Below, piece after piece: positions 1 to 9,372 of a stretch of 64,000 bases of DNA (its first letter is position 1; every line of letters starts with the position of its first letter). Under the pieces are notes generated by a model that was not told where the DNA came from, searched no databases, and worked only from the letters and a program-made list of their open reading frames with translations. Where the stretch lies: contig NZ_JAILYH010000010.1 of assembly GCF_019793435.1 (NCBI RefSeq), positions 124,001 to 188,000 of the forward strand, written 5' to 3'. Made by a program: the position numbers and the translations under genes. The DNA is from Rhizobium redzepovicii (GTDB lineage: Bacteria > Pseudomonadota > Alphaproteobacteria > Rhizobiales > Rhizobiaceae).

Positions 1-72
1 GGCGAAGGCCGGAAGCCAGCGCGAAACGGGTCCGATCTTCCTGCGCCACCTGCGATGTCTTGACGTGCTCAT
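1..72 (-). CDS. Start of an unidentified gene leaving the left edge
   Basis: An ATG at the complement of 70-72 opens a frame that stays open for 24 codons to the left edge. It encodes a strongly basic N-terminus (about nine Arg, Lys and His residues in the first 17) turning hydrophobic at the edge, as in a membrane protein or an exported protein. A GGCGGAG ribosome-binding-like sequence lies about 6 bases upstream. It would be transcribed divergently from the acetoacetyl-CoA synthetase gene. The fragment is too short to assign to any family, and it could be a chance frame. Confidence 0.35.
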   Translation of the reverse strand, partial: MSTSRHRRWRRKIGPVSRWLPAFA

Positions 73-263
73 GATCTCCGCCGGCAATTCCGCCGGTTAT
101 CCCGTTAAGCGCTGATTTCGCCGGATATAGGAAATATCGGGCATATGCAAATCCCCTGCAGCACCGCGCCCCTATTCAGACGCGCCGAGGCATGCTGCAG
201 ACCTTCGAAGCGACGCATCGACCTTCTGAATGCATAGGCTGGGATCGCGTCGGTTCCGCACTT

Positions 264-307
264 TATAATGCAATGCAGCATGATATAAAGGCGGGATTGG
301 GAGGAGG
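264..307 (+). promoter_or_regulatory. Acetoacetyl-CoA synthetase promoter region with PhaR-like site
   Basis: A TATAAT element is at 264-269. TGCAATGCAGCA at 269-280 fits the PhaR/AniA operator consensus TGCRNYGCASMA as I remember it from Bradyrhizobium. No convincing -35 box is visible at the usual spacing. A strong Shine-Dalgarno sequence, GAGGAGG (301-307), stands 5 bases before the ATG at 313. Because the operator-like site adjoins the -10 box, binding there would be expected to repress. The rest of 73-263 shows no gene. Confidence 0.45.
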
Positions 308-312
308 ATTGA

Positions 313-2265
<1,953 letters not shown>

Positions 2266-2316
2266 TAGCGGATTGGAAGCTACAATCTTTTATCACTCAT
2301 CGATGCACTGTCATGG

Positions 2317-2339
2317 AAACCTTTCGTTAAGAAAGGTTT
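2317..2339 (+). other. Short perfect hairpin downstream of aacS
   Basis: The arms AAACCTTTC and GAAAGGTTT pair over 9 bases around a GTTAA loop, 51 bases after the aacS stop. No U-run follows, so it is not a classical intrinsic terminator. It could stabilise the 3' end of the transcript or form part of a small RNA. Confidence 0.35.
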
Positions 2340-2367
2340 GTCAAATCTAAAAGCCAACTTGGGGGCC

Positions 2368-2463
2368 GTGTATGAACGAGGCGGCCTGGAGCCCTACAGC
2401 GCCGCGCGTCTTAGACGCGCAATCATGCAGCAGGGCTTTCGATACATGATGGTGATCGACTGA
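2368..2463 (+). CDS. Possible 31-residue small ORF
   Basis: A GTG at 2368, preceded by GGGGG, opens a 31-codon frame ending at TGA 2461-2463. The predicted peptide is basic and aromatic (for example AARLRRAIMQQGFRYMMVID at its C-terminus). An alternative 25-codon frame starts at ATG 2372. The ORF covers a palindromic repeat-like sequence at 2394-2422, so the open frame may be incidental. I recognise no family. Confidence 0.22.
   Translation: MYERGGLEPYSAARLRRAIMQQGFRYMMVID
2394..2422. repeat. Rhizobial palindromic repeat, partial copy 1
   Basis: CTACAGCGCCGCGCGTC is followed by a hairpin GCGCGTC-TTA-GACGCGC. The first part recurs at 49667-49680 (ACAGCGCCGCG shared exactly). I remember elements of this form between genes in Rhizobium genomes. 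This copy lacks the closing GGACGCTGTAG-like half, so it looks truncated or rearranged. Confidence 0.45.
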
Positions 2464-2488
2464 GCTCTTGTTGAACAGCACCAAATTC

Positions 2489-2514
2489 AAGGCAGCCTCG
2501 GCTGCCTTTTCTTT
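2489..2514. terminator. Terminator between aacS and the histidine kinase
   Basis: GGCAGCC and GGCTGCC pair over 7 bases with a 2-base loop and are followed by TTTTCTTT on the plus strand. It lies between convergent genes. It is oriented for aacS (or the possible small ORF) and ends 6 bases before the kinase stop codon, so it could serve both directions. Confidence 0.7.
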
Positions 2515-2519
2515 ATGGC

Positions 2520-5500
2520 TCAGCCGGCCAGCACCCGCTGCGATGGAAAGGTGATCTCGACGAGCGTGCCCTCGTTCGGCGCCGAATTGATCGAGAACAC
2601 CGCGCGGTTGGCATCGACCATCGCCTTGGTCAGCGGCAGGCCGAGCCCAGTGCCGTCGCCGCGATGGCGCGATTGGGTCGAGGAAACCTGCCGGAACGGT
2701 TTCATCGCCTGATCGAGTTCGCTGCGCGTCATGCCGATGCCGGTATCGCGGACCCTCAGCACGACACTGCCATTCGCCTCATAGGAAGTGGAAACGACGA
2801 TCTGCCCGCCTGACGGAGTGAAGCGGATGGCGTTCGACAGGATGTTGAGCGCGATCTGCTTGATCGAGCGCAGATCCGCCACGACCTCAGGCACCGCATG
2901 CGACAGCGCCGTGCGGATGATGACGCGCTGGCCGTTCGCTTGCGGCTGGACCAGGGCGACCGCCTCGGAGACCGCCTCGTTGAGGCCGACGGCGGCAAAA
3001 TCGAGATCCATCTCGCCCGCCTCGATCTTCGAAATGTCGAGCAGGTCGTTGACGATATCCAGCACATGCCGGCCGGAACGGCCGATGTCGTTGGCATATT
3101 CGATATAACGCGGATGGCCGATCGGCCCGAAGCGCTCGCCGGCCATCATGTCGGAAAAGCCGATGATGGCGTTGAGCGGCGTCCGGATTTCGTGGCTGAC
3201 GCGGGCGAGGAAATCGGTCTTGTGGGCATTGGCGGTTTCGGCCGCGCCCTTGGCGTTGCGCAGTTCGTCCTCGGTGCGCTTCCACTGGGTGATATCGCGG
3301 ATCACGGCGCAATAGCCGTTGGAGGAGGTGAGCTGGCCCATCGTCATGAACAGCGGCACGAAGCCGCCGGCGGCCTCGCGGCCGATCACTTCGCGCCCGT
3401 CGTTCAACACGCTGGCGACGCCATGGCCGGAGAGGCCGTTCAGATAGTCGAGCACCGCCTTCTGGCTCTCATGGGCAAACAGCATGACGAAGGGTTTGCC
3501 GCGCGTCTCCTGCTCGTCGTAATTGAAAAGCGCGCTCGCCGACCGGTTCATCGAGCGGATGTCGCCCTCGGTGCCGATGACGACGACGCCGTCGGTCGCC
3601 GTTTCCAGGATGGAGCGCAATTCCTCCACTTCGACCTGAAGCTTGGCGACCTTCTCGACCATCCGCTCGGGCCGCGCTTCTGTCCGGCCCTCGGAGCGGC
3701 TTGCGTCGCCGCGGCCGTCTTCCTTGCCTTCCACCGGCATGAGCGCCAGCATCAGCGCGTTGGCGTCTTCCCAGCGCACCGATTGCAGCCGCGCCGTCAC
3801 CGGAACTAGGCTATCGTCTGCCTTGACGAGCATCATGGTGCCGGAGCCGGCGGCTTTTTCCTCGAGTTCGCGGCGTTGCAGCAGGGCTTCGATGCCGCCG
3901 ACCTCGCGCAAAGCATCGAGCGACGCGTAGCCGGTCAGCCGCATGAATTCCGGATTGGCATGGATCAGCGCATCGCCGACATGGATAAGCACGGCGACCG
4001 GCAGCTGGTCGACCGTTCCCAGCGAAAGCCCGTCCGTCATCTTGACGCGCGGCGGGATGAAGCTTGTCAGAACCTCGATCTGGCTGACCGTCTCCCCCAG
4101 CCCTTCCGTCACCTCGTCCTCATCGATGACATCGGGCTCCTCGGCACCATCGTCGTCGCGCTGGGCGTCGGCGGCATTCTCGAAAATCGCCTCCTGTGGC
4201 ACGATCTCCTCGAGCGATGGCGCTTCCGTGTCGTCGTCAATGGGTGTTTCGGCCTTGAACTCTTCGGCCCCGGAAGCCTCTTCGAAGCTGGCCGTTTCCG
4301 TGGCGGCGGGTTCGCTCCGCGCCGGCGCAGCAGCTTCGTCCTTGCTGGCGCCGAAGGCCTCGAGACGCTTGGCGATCTCGCGGAAATTGGCCTGTTCGGC
4401 GGCCGTCAGTGCGGCGCCGCTGTTATGGAGCTGAACGATCTTGTCGGAGAAGCGGCGGTTGGGCGTTTCCGAAATGCGAAGCGCCGGCGGCTCGTTCGAC
4501 GTTTTCGTTGCCGGTTCGGCGGCGGAGATATCGCCGGCATCGGCGCTATCGTCTGCTTTTTCCGAAGCGTTTTGCTGGAAAGGCGGTTCGTCGGACGCCT
4601 GCTCGGCTGCAATCTCCTCAGACGCCAGCTCCGTCTCCGGCTGCGGCTCGCTTGCCGCAGGCGCCTGCTCCTCGACCTCTTGCGTCAGGGCGGGTTCGCT
4701 CGCGACCTCTTCCTGCACTGCCGGCATCTCGTGTACCGCCTCGGCGACGGTCTCGGTCACCGGACCGAGGCTTGCCGCATCATGGCCGACGCCATCCGGG
4801 CCGAGCGTCAGGCCGAGCGCCAGCGGATCTTCCTGCGCATCGGAAAGCCGGACGACGCCGAAACCGCGGAAGCCATCGAAGTCGCGGTTGCGGGTATAGG
4901 TCGGCAGGGCCGCCAGATCGACGGGAACGACGAGGCTTGTGCCTTCGACCGGCCAGAGGATGGTTTTGCCCGACCAAGTGTCGCGGCGGGCGAGCGCTTC
5001 GGCAAGCTTGCCGTCGGGATCGAGATTGAAGAGGGCGGCGACATCGCCGAAGGCAGAGCCGATAATCTCGGAGGCATGCGGACCGACGGCCTCGGCAAAT
5101 TCATGGCTGACCTCGTTGAACCGGCCCTCGGCGTCGATCTTCCAGACGAAGCGCGTGGCGCGGCTGTTCGGCCTGAAGACGAAGCCTGGCGCAGCCGCAA
5201 GCTCAGGAGCAGGGGAGGCGTCGGCGACCATAGGCGGTGCAACGACGGGCTCTTCGTGAACGGCTTCCGGCGCCTCTTCGACCGGCGTTTCGCCGGCTTC
5301 AACAGGCGGTTCCGCCGTCGTCGCCGTTTCCACCGTCTGCGTGACGGAGGCAAGGTCGTCCTCGATGATCGCAGCAGGCTCGTGGGACTCATCCGCGCTG
5401 CCGTCGATCGCGCCGCCGTCGCTTTCCGGCTCCGCATCCTCGGCGAGACCGGCGTCCTCGGCCATCTCGTCTGCGGTTGCCGCTGCGCTTTCCACCGGCT

Positions 5501-6383
5501 GGTCGTTTTCGCCGGTGATGTCCTCGAGCGTTTCCTCGACTTCCTCGATCCCCGAGACCGCCTCAATGATCTCGGTAAAGCCTGTGTGGGCAACGGGCTC
5601 GTCGCGGAAATCTTCGGCCGGCGGCACGCTTTCTTCCTGCACGGGCGCATCAATCAAGTCGAGGGCGGGGGTATCGATCGGATTTGACGCGGCTGCGTCG
5701 ATCGCGTCGAGATGGCCGATCGCCGTCTCCACGGCAAAGAGCAGGTTGAGCGCCGGCTCGTCGCTGAGCTTGCCGACCGCAGCCGGAAGATTGCCTCTGC
5801 TAGTGGCAACGGGTCGCTTCACCAGCCGGTCGGGATGCGCGCCGGCAAGATTGATCAAGGTCTTTGCCGTCTGCGCCGAAATCCCGAGCGAGGCAAAGCC
5901 GGGTGAAGCGGCGATGACGTCGCCGTCGGCGCCGATCACGGCCATATGGGTGTCCGGGTCATCGAGCCCCTGCAGCATCTGCGCCGCCGATGCGCCTGAC
6001 GTCAGCGGCTTTGTCGAGACCGGGACCGAAAACAGCATGGCCTTTTCGCCTGAAGAAAGCCGGATCAGTTCGGCTGCCGCCTGCACCTGCACACGCTGAA
6101 AGCCCTTGGCGACGCGGATCATCAGGCTTCTGTGGTCACCGATATCGGCAAGCTGGCGCGCGGCCGTTTCCAGCTGGCGGAAGGTGATATCCGTGCGGTC
6201 GACGCCCTGATCGAGCAGATCATAGACGGCCGAATGGCCGAAAAGTTCGGCGCCCGCACCGTTTGCCCAGAGCAGGCGGGCAAGGTCGGCCGAAAACAGC
6301 ACCATCGCCTCGCCGCGTGAAAAACGTTCCCGCACCCGTGCATGCACGGCGATATCGATGAACGGATATTGGACTGCGGGCAT
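2520..6383 (-). CDS. Large multi-PAS hybrid-less sensor histidine kinase, PdhS/PleC/DivJ type
   Basis: This is a cytoplasmic or peripheral sensor kinase of 1287 residues with no clear membrane segment. The C-terminal core has the HisKA phosphoacceptor motif SHEIRTPLNAIIGFS (His near residue 1062), an N box ILSNAIRFTP near 1182, DTGIGM near 1214 and GDGTGLGL near 1244. A PAS domain (about 925-1035) directly precedes it, a further PAS-like region lies about 790-880, another about 400-515, and a PAS-like N-terminus about 15-150. In between (roughly 230-390 and 540-770) are long Glu/Ala/Pro-rich low-complexity linkers. The dimerisation helix with GERFGPIG resembles the PdhS/PleC/DivJ kinases that act on DivK in alphaproteobacterial cell-cycle control. 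That assignment is inference; the kinase class itself is certain. Confidence 0.85.
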   Translation of the reverse strand: MPAVQYPFIDIAVHARVRERFSRGEAMVLFSADLARLLWANGAGAELFGHSAVYDLLDQGVDRTDITFRQLETAARQLADIGDHRSLMIRVAKGFQRVQVQAAAELIRLSSGEKAMLFSVPVSTKPLTSGASAAQMLQGLDDPDTHMAVIGADGDVIAASPGFASLGISAQTAKTLINLAGAHPDRLVKRPVATSRGNLPAAVGKLSDEPALNLLFAVETAIGHLDAIDAAASNPIDTPALDLIDAPVQEESVPPAEDFRDEPVAHTGFTEIIEAVSGIEEVEETLEDITGENDQPVESAAATADEMAEDAGLAEDAEPESDGGAIDGSADESHEPAAIIEDDLASVTQTVETATTAEPPVEAGETPVEEAPEAVHEEPVVAPPMVADASPAPELAAAPGFVFRPNSRATRFVWKIDAEGRFNEVSHEFAEAVGPHASEIIGSAFGDVAALFNLDPDGKLAEALARRDTWSGKTILWPVEGTSLVVPVDLAALPTYTRNRDFDGFRGFGVVRLSDAQEDPLALGLTLGPDGVGHDAASLGPVTETVAEAVHEMPAVQEEVASEPALTQEVEEQAPAASEPQPETELASEEIAAEQASDEPPFQQNASEKADDSADAGDISAAEPATKTSNEPPALRISETPNRRFSDKIVQLHNSGAALTAAEQANFREIAKRLEAFGASKDEAAAPARSEPAATETASFEEASGAEEFKAETPIDDDTEAPSLEEIVPQEAIFENAADAQRDDDGAEEPDVIDEDEVTEGLGETVSQIEVLTSFIPPRVKMTDGLSLGTVDQLPVAVLIHVGDALIHANPEFMRLTGYASLDALREVGGIEALLQRRELEEKAAGSGTMMLVKADDSLVPVTARLQSVRWEDANALMLALMPVEGKEDGRGDASRSEGRTEARPERMVEKVAKLQVEVEELRSILETATDGVVVIGTEGDIRSMNRSASALFNYDEQETRGKPFVMLFAHESQKAVLDYLNGLSGHGVASVLNDGREVIGREAAGGFVPLFMTMGQLTSSNGYCAVIRDITQWKRTEDELRNAKGAAETANAHKTDFLARVSHEIRTPLNAIIGFSDMMAGERFGPIGHPRYIEYANDIGRSGRHVLDIVNDLLDISKIEAGEMDLDFAAVGLNEAVSEAVALVQPQANGQRVIIRTALSHAVPEVVADLRSIKQIALNILSNAIRFTPSGGQIVVSTSYEANGSVVLRVRDTGIGMTRSELDQAMKPFRQVSSTQSRHRGDGTGLGLPLTKAMVDANRAVFSINSAPNEGTLVEITFPSQRVLAG

Positions 6384-6492
6384 GATCGAACCTTGTCGCT
6401 GTCGGCCTTCTTAAATTAACGGCTTATTAATAACTGCGGGGCGCATGCGGGTCCAGAAGAGCAGGGGGTTTTCGGCCGGCAAGGTTAACGTC

Positions 6493-6544
6493 TTGTGCAT
6501 TGCACAATAATTGTTGCAATGCACAATGAAATGTCTTATATAAG
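6493..6544 (+). promoter_or_regulatory. Phasin promoter with two PhaR-like operators
   Basis: TTGTGCATTGCACAA (6493-6507) and TTGCAATGCACAA (6514-6526) each contain an exact match to TGCRNYGCASMA, the PhaR consensus as I remember it. Together they form an inverted repeat with 11-base arms, TGTGCATTGCA and TGCAATGCACA. A plausible sigma-70 promoter overlaps them: TTGCAA (6514-6519), a 17-base spacer, then TATATA (6537-6542). An operator sitting on the -35 box suits repression by PhaR, which is released when PHB binds it. Confidence 0.65.
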
Positions 6545-6597
6545 CATCATCCCAACTATTGCAGGCAGCGACTGCCTCAGCCCAAAGGATGCGACCC

Positions 6598-7047
6598 ATG
6601 GCTACCATAAAGACCGACGACGTTTTTTCAATCGCTTCTTTCGACCCGTCCAAGTTCGCGGAATCCTTCCGTGATTTCGCCGAAAAAGGCGCTCAGCAGT
6701 CCAAAGACGCCTATGCCAAGCTGAAGACCGCTGGCGAAGAAGCCGGCAAGACCCTCGAAGCCACCGTCCAGACGGCACAGGCCGGCGGCGTCGAACTCGG
6801 CCTGAAGGCTATCGACATCCTGCGCGTCAATTCCGAGAACTCGCTCTCGCATTTCGAAGCACTGCTCGGCGTCAAGTCCGCCGCCGAATTCTTCGAGCTG
6901 CAGACCGCCTTCATCCGCAAGCAGGCCGAGCTGACCGTCGAACAGGCGAAGTCGATCCAGGAAACCACCAAGCAGGTTGCCGAAAAGCTCGCAAAGCCCT
7001 CCAAGGACGCCGCCGAAAAGGCCATGGCTTCCTTCAAGGTTGCCTGA
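6598..7047 (+). CDS. Phasin (PHB granule-associated protein)
   Basis: Phasins coat the surface of PHB granules and limit their coalescence. The 149-residue protein is alanine- and lysine-rich and predicted to be helical throughout. It has the family's amphipathic pattern, with repeated segments such as AKLKTAGEEAGKTLEATVQT and a C-terminal Ala/Lys-rich tail, and it fits the phasin_2 group of rhizobia. The start chosen is the ATG at 6598, with AAAGGA upstream; an in-frame TTG at 6559 lacks a ribosome site. The gene stands alone between the PhaR-like promoter and a strong terminator, as expected for a highly expressed monocistronic gene. Confidence 0.9.
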   Translation: MATIKTDDVFSIASFDPSKFAESFRDFAEKGAQQSKDAYAKLKTAGEEAGKTLEATVQTAQAGGVELGLKAIDILRVNSENSLSHFEALLGVKSAAEFFELQTAFIRKQAELTVEQAKSIQETTKQVAEKLAKPSKDAAEKAMASFKVA

Positions 7048-7069
7048 TCGATCTTAACCGGTCGGAGAC

Positions 7070-7099
7070 AAAAGGCTGGACCACGCGTCCAGCCTTTTT
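7070..7099 (+). terminator. Phasin terminator
   Basis: AAAAGGCTGGAC and GTCCAGCCTTTTT pair over about 12 bases around a CACGC loop and end in a U-run. It is a strong intrinsic terminator 22 bases after the phasin stop. Confidence 0.88.
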
Positions 7100-7177
7100 G
7101 TATATTGACGAGGAATGGGGCTTGAATTCATCGCCAAGTCCTCGTATGTGACCCCCGTCGCGCCAAGCGTGATTTAT

Positions 7178-7254
7178 GCGGTTGTAGCTCAGTTGGTTAG
7201 AGCGCAGGTTTGTGGCACCTGAGGTCGGAGGTTCGAGACCCCCCAACCGTACCA
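7178..7254 (+). tRNA. tRNA-His (GTG)
   Basis: The cloverleaf folds fully: acceptor GCGGTTG with CAACCGT, D arm AGCTCAGTTGGTTAGAGC, anticodon stem CAGGT/ACCTG around the loop TTGTGGC (anticodon GTG), T arm with GTTCGAGAC, and encoded CCA at 7252-7254. The base before the acceptor stem is T, not G, and the discriminator is A. This is the known alphaproteobacterial variant, which lacks the G-1 identity element. The stem opens with a G-U pair. Confidence 0.95.
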
Positions 7255-7348
7255 TTTTCTCCACGATAAGAATGAAACCCCGCTTCCAGCCATTTCGATG
7301 GAACCCATGCCGTCCCGACCCGTTCTCCAAGTTAACGGGAGAATATGC

Positions 7349-7786
7349 ATGTCGAAAACCCTTCTCTACGGCGCGACCAAAATCGACGAGACGAACAGTG
7401 CTTATGCACCGGTCGAAAGCCTCGCGGCGTTCCAGTGGAAGAACCGCGTCTTCGTCGTTTTTGCCGACAAGGATAATGCCCGCGCCGCCCGGCAGGAAAA
7501 TCAGCTTTTGGCCGACCGCTCAGCCCTAGACGAGCGTGATCTGGTGGTGCTCAAGATCTCGGGCGCAACTGTCCGGCCGCTCTTCGGTGCGGCGGACGGG
7601 CTTGACGGCGAGGCGATCCGCCTTGATCTCGAGGCGGCCGAGATTGGGGAATTTGCCGCCTTCCTTGTCGGCAAGGACGGTACGGTGAAACTCAAGGTCA
7701 GCGAACCGATCACCGATGGCGAGCTTTTCGCCATCATCGACAGCATGCCGATGCGTGCTGCCGATGTGCTGAAGCCGGACAAATAG
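7349..7786 (+). CDS. DUF4174 domain protein
   Basis: This 145-residue protein is of unknown function. The central part (LAAFQWKNRVFVVFADKDN and LDERDLVVLKISG) matches the DUF4174 pattern: a short thioredoxin-like beta-alpha arrangement found in proteobacteria, often without the active-site cysteines. No cysteine pair is present here, so a redox role is unlikely. No signal peptide is evident, although many relatives are exported. The ATG at 7349 follows GGGAG; an in-frame ATG at 7298 has no ribosome site. It lies just after tRNA-His and before a small proline-rich gene. Confidence 0.7.
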   Translation: MSKTLLYGATKIDETNSAYAPVESLAAFQWKNRVFVVFADKDNARAARQENQLLADRSALDERDLVVLKISGATVRPLFGAADGLDGEAIRLDLEAAEIGEFAAFLVGKDGTVKLKVSEPITDGELFAIIDSMPMRAADVLKPDK

Positions 7787-7834
7787 GCCGGCCCGACGTC
7801 AGTTTAATCCATTATCATCAAAAGGGAGGCGGCC

Positions 7835-8002
7835 ATGTCCGTGCCCAACGAACCCATTCCCGATCAGCCGCCGATGCCGGCACCCGGCTGGAAGCCGGTG
7901 CCGCCGATCATCGAACCGGAGCCGGACAGGCTGCCGGACGAGGCGCCGGTTCCAAATCCCGATGAAAACGACGAACCGGCCAAGCACGTCTCTGAGAACT
8001 AA
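7835..8002 (+). CDS. Small proline-rich acidic protein, 55 residues
   Basis: A strong Shine-Dalgarno sequence, AAAGGGAGG, lies 6 bases before this ATG, and the 55-codon frame ends at TAA 8000-8002. About one residue in four is proline, with many Glu and Asp (for example PAPGWKPVPPIIEPEPD). There is no signal peptide or cysteine, and it is likely disordered. Its stop codon overlaps the stop codon of the convergent LysR gene (7999-8001). Function unknown; the ribosome site and proline-rich composition support a real gene. Confidence 0.6.
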   Translation: MSVPNEPIPDQPPMPAPGWKPVPPIIEPEPDRLPDEAPVPNPDENDEPAKHVSEN

Positions 8003-8880
8003 AGAAAGATCTGCCGTTCGGCGCCGACGAGTTCCTGCAGGAAATCGACAACGCTCCTGACGCGCACCAGATCGCGGGCTGTTTCGTGATAGGTCGTCCA
8101 GTAAGCGCGTCTGATGGACACATCCGGCAAGATGCGCTGGAGCTCTGGATATTGCCGGGCGATATAATCGTGCAGAATGCCGATGCCGGCGCCTGATCGC
8201 ACCGCCTCGGTCTGCCCGATTGACGTCGAAATCTCGAAGCTGGCATCCCAGCTTCGCATCACCTCGCCGGAGAAATTCAGCGACGCGGTAAAGATCAGGT
8301 CTTCGACATAGCCGATACGCGGATGCGCCTTCAGCGCTTCGATATCACAAGGCGTGCCGCGAGAGGCGAGATAGTCCCGCGAGGCATAAAGGCCGAGCGT
8401 GTAATCTGTGAGCTTGGAGGAGACGAGCCGGCCCTGTTCGGGCCGCTCCAGCGTGATGGCGATATCGGCTTCGCGCTGCGACAGCGAAAAGGAGCGCGGC
8501 ACCGGGACGAGCTGGATCTTCAGCGCCGGATGACGCTCGATCAGCCGGCCCATGCGTGGCGCCAGAAAAGAAACGCCGAAACCATCCGGCGCGCCGACGC
8601 GTACCGTCCCGGCGATCGCCGTATCGGTGTGGCCGAGGCTGGCCTGTGCTGCGAGCATTTCCGTTTCCATCCGCTCGGCGGACGCCAGGAACACTTCGCC
8701 TTCCGCCGTCAACTCGCAGCCATTGGTCCGGCGGATGAAAAGCCGCGTCTTCAGCGCCTCTTCCAGCGAGGTCAGCCGGCGCGAGAGCGTAGCATGATTG
8801 AGCCCCAGCCGCTTCGAGGCGGCAAGGATCTGCCCGGTACGGGCGACGGCAAGGAAAATCCGCACGTCGTCCCAGTTCAT
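7999..8880 (-). CDS. LysR-family transcriptional regulator
   Basis: The 293-residue protein has an N-terminal winged helix (about 1-60: WDDVRIFLAVARTGQILAAS, then LNHATLSRRLTSLEE) and a C-terminal substrate-binding domain. The LNHATLSRR recognition helix is typical of the VfmE/DsdC-like branch that acts on neighbouring metabolic genes. It is co-transcribed with and overlaps by 4 bases the small monooxygenase-like gene upstream, and the pair is divergent from mmsA. By family habit it would control that divergent gene, but the effector is unknown. Confidence 0.88.
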   Translation of the reverse strand: MNWDDVRIFLAVARTGQILAASKRLGLNHATLSRRLTSLEEALKTRLFIRRTNGCELTAEGEVFLASAERMETEMLAAQASLGHTDTAIAGTVRVGAPDGFGVSFLAPRMGRLIERHPALKIQLVPVPRSFSLSQREADIAITLERPEQGRLVSSKLTDYTLGLYASRDYLASRGTPCDIEALKAHPRIGYVEDLIFTASLNFSGEVMRSWDASFEISTSIGQTEAVRSGAGIGILHDYIARQYPELQRILPDVSIRRAYWTTYHETARDLVRVRSVVDFLQELVGAERQIFL

Positions 8881-9191
8881 GGCTTGGCCCGCATTACGAT
8901 CGGATCGACGTCGAGAAGCGTCAGCGATGTCACCATGCCCGCCGTTTCGGCCTTGTATTCAAGGAAATGCGGTGTCCGCAGATGGGCCTCGTATGCCTCC
9001 TTGTCGGTATAGACCTCGAGAATGCGAATCCGGTTGGGGACGTCCCTGATGCAAACGGCACTGAGAGAAAGGATGCCGGCTTCCAGCGCTACGGATGCCT
9101 CGATTTCTCTGGTGAGCAAGGCGCGATAGGCGTCAAGCATGTCCGGATCGATCTCCAGCTCCGCCATTCTGACGACGGGTTTGCGGCTCAT
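8877..9191 (-). CDS. YgiN-like antibiotic-biosynthesis-monooxygenase (ABM) domain protein
   Basis: This 104-residue single-domain protein has the ferredoxin-like ABM fold pattern: a first strand VVRMAELEIDPDMLDAYRA, a central ILSLSAVCIRDVPNRIRILE, and the EVYTDKEAYEAHLRTPHF motif that is typical of putative quinol monooxygenases. The ATG at 9191 follows GGGGAG; longer readings back to 9278 lack a ribosome site. It overlaps the LysR gene by 4 bases, so the two are translationally coupled. The substrate is unknown. Its place beside mmsA suggests a link with aldehyde or valine/inositol catabolism, but only by position. Confidence 0.75.
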   Translation of the reverse strand: MSRKPVVRMAELEIDPDMLDAYRALLTREIEASVALEAGILSLSAVCIRDVPNRIRILEVYTDKEAYEAHLRTPHFLEYKAETAGMVTSLTLLDVDPIVMRAKP

Positions 9192-9372
9192 CGTTTTGAT
9201 CTCCCCTTGGGATTTGACTTGTCCGACTGCCGTTCCAAGTTTGAGAGCAGCAGCAGCGCCTGATGCAAATGGTGGCACTATAATTTACGCACAACGGTTA
9301 CTTATATCAGCGCATTGATTTGTGCAAATTGAAGTGCGATTGTGGGCCATCCCAAAAACAGGAGGAGCATCC
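9192..9372. promoter_or_regulatory. Divergent control region between the ABM/LysR pair and mmsA
   Basis: This 181-base gap must hold promoters for both directions. It includes TATAAT at 9279-9284 and several dyads of LysR style, such as GCACAA near 9290 matched by TTGTGC near 9321, and TTTGTGCAAA there. The mmsA ribosome site AGGAGGAG is at its right end. No operator can be named with confidence. Confidence 0.35.

Noticed and set aside
3876-5687. 603-codon open frame on the plus strand, opposite the histidine kinase
   Set aside because: It is the antisense of the Glu/Ala/Pro-rich linker region; its product is Arg/Gly-rich low complexity without domain motifs, and the kinase frame explains the DNA.
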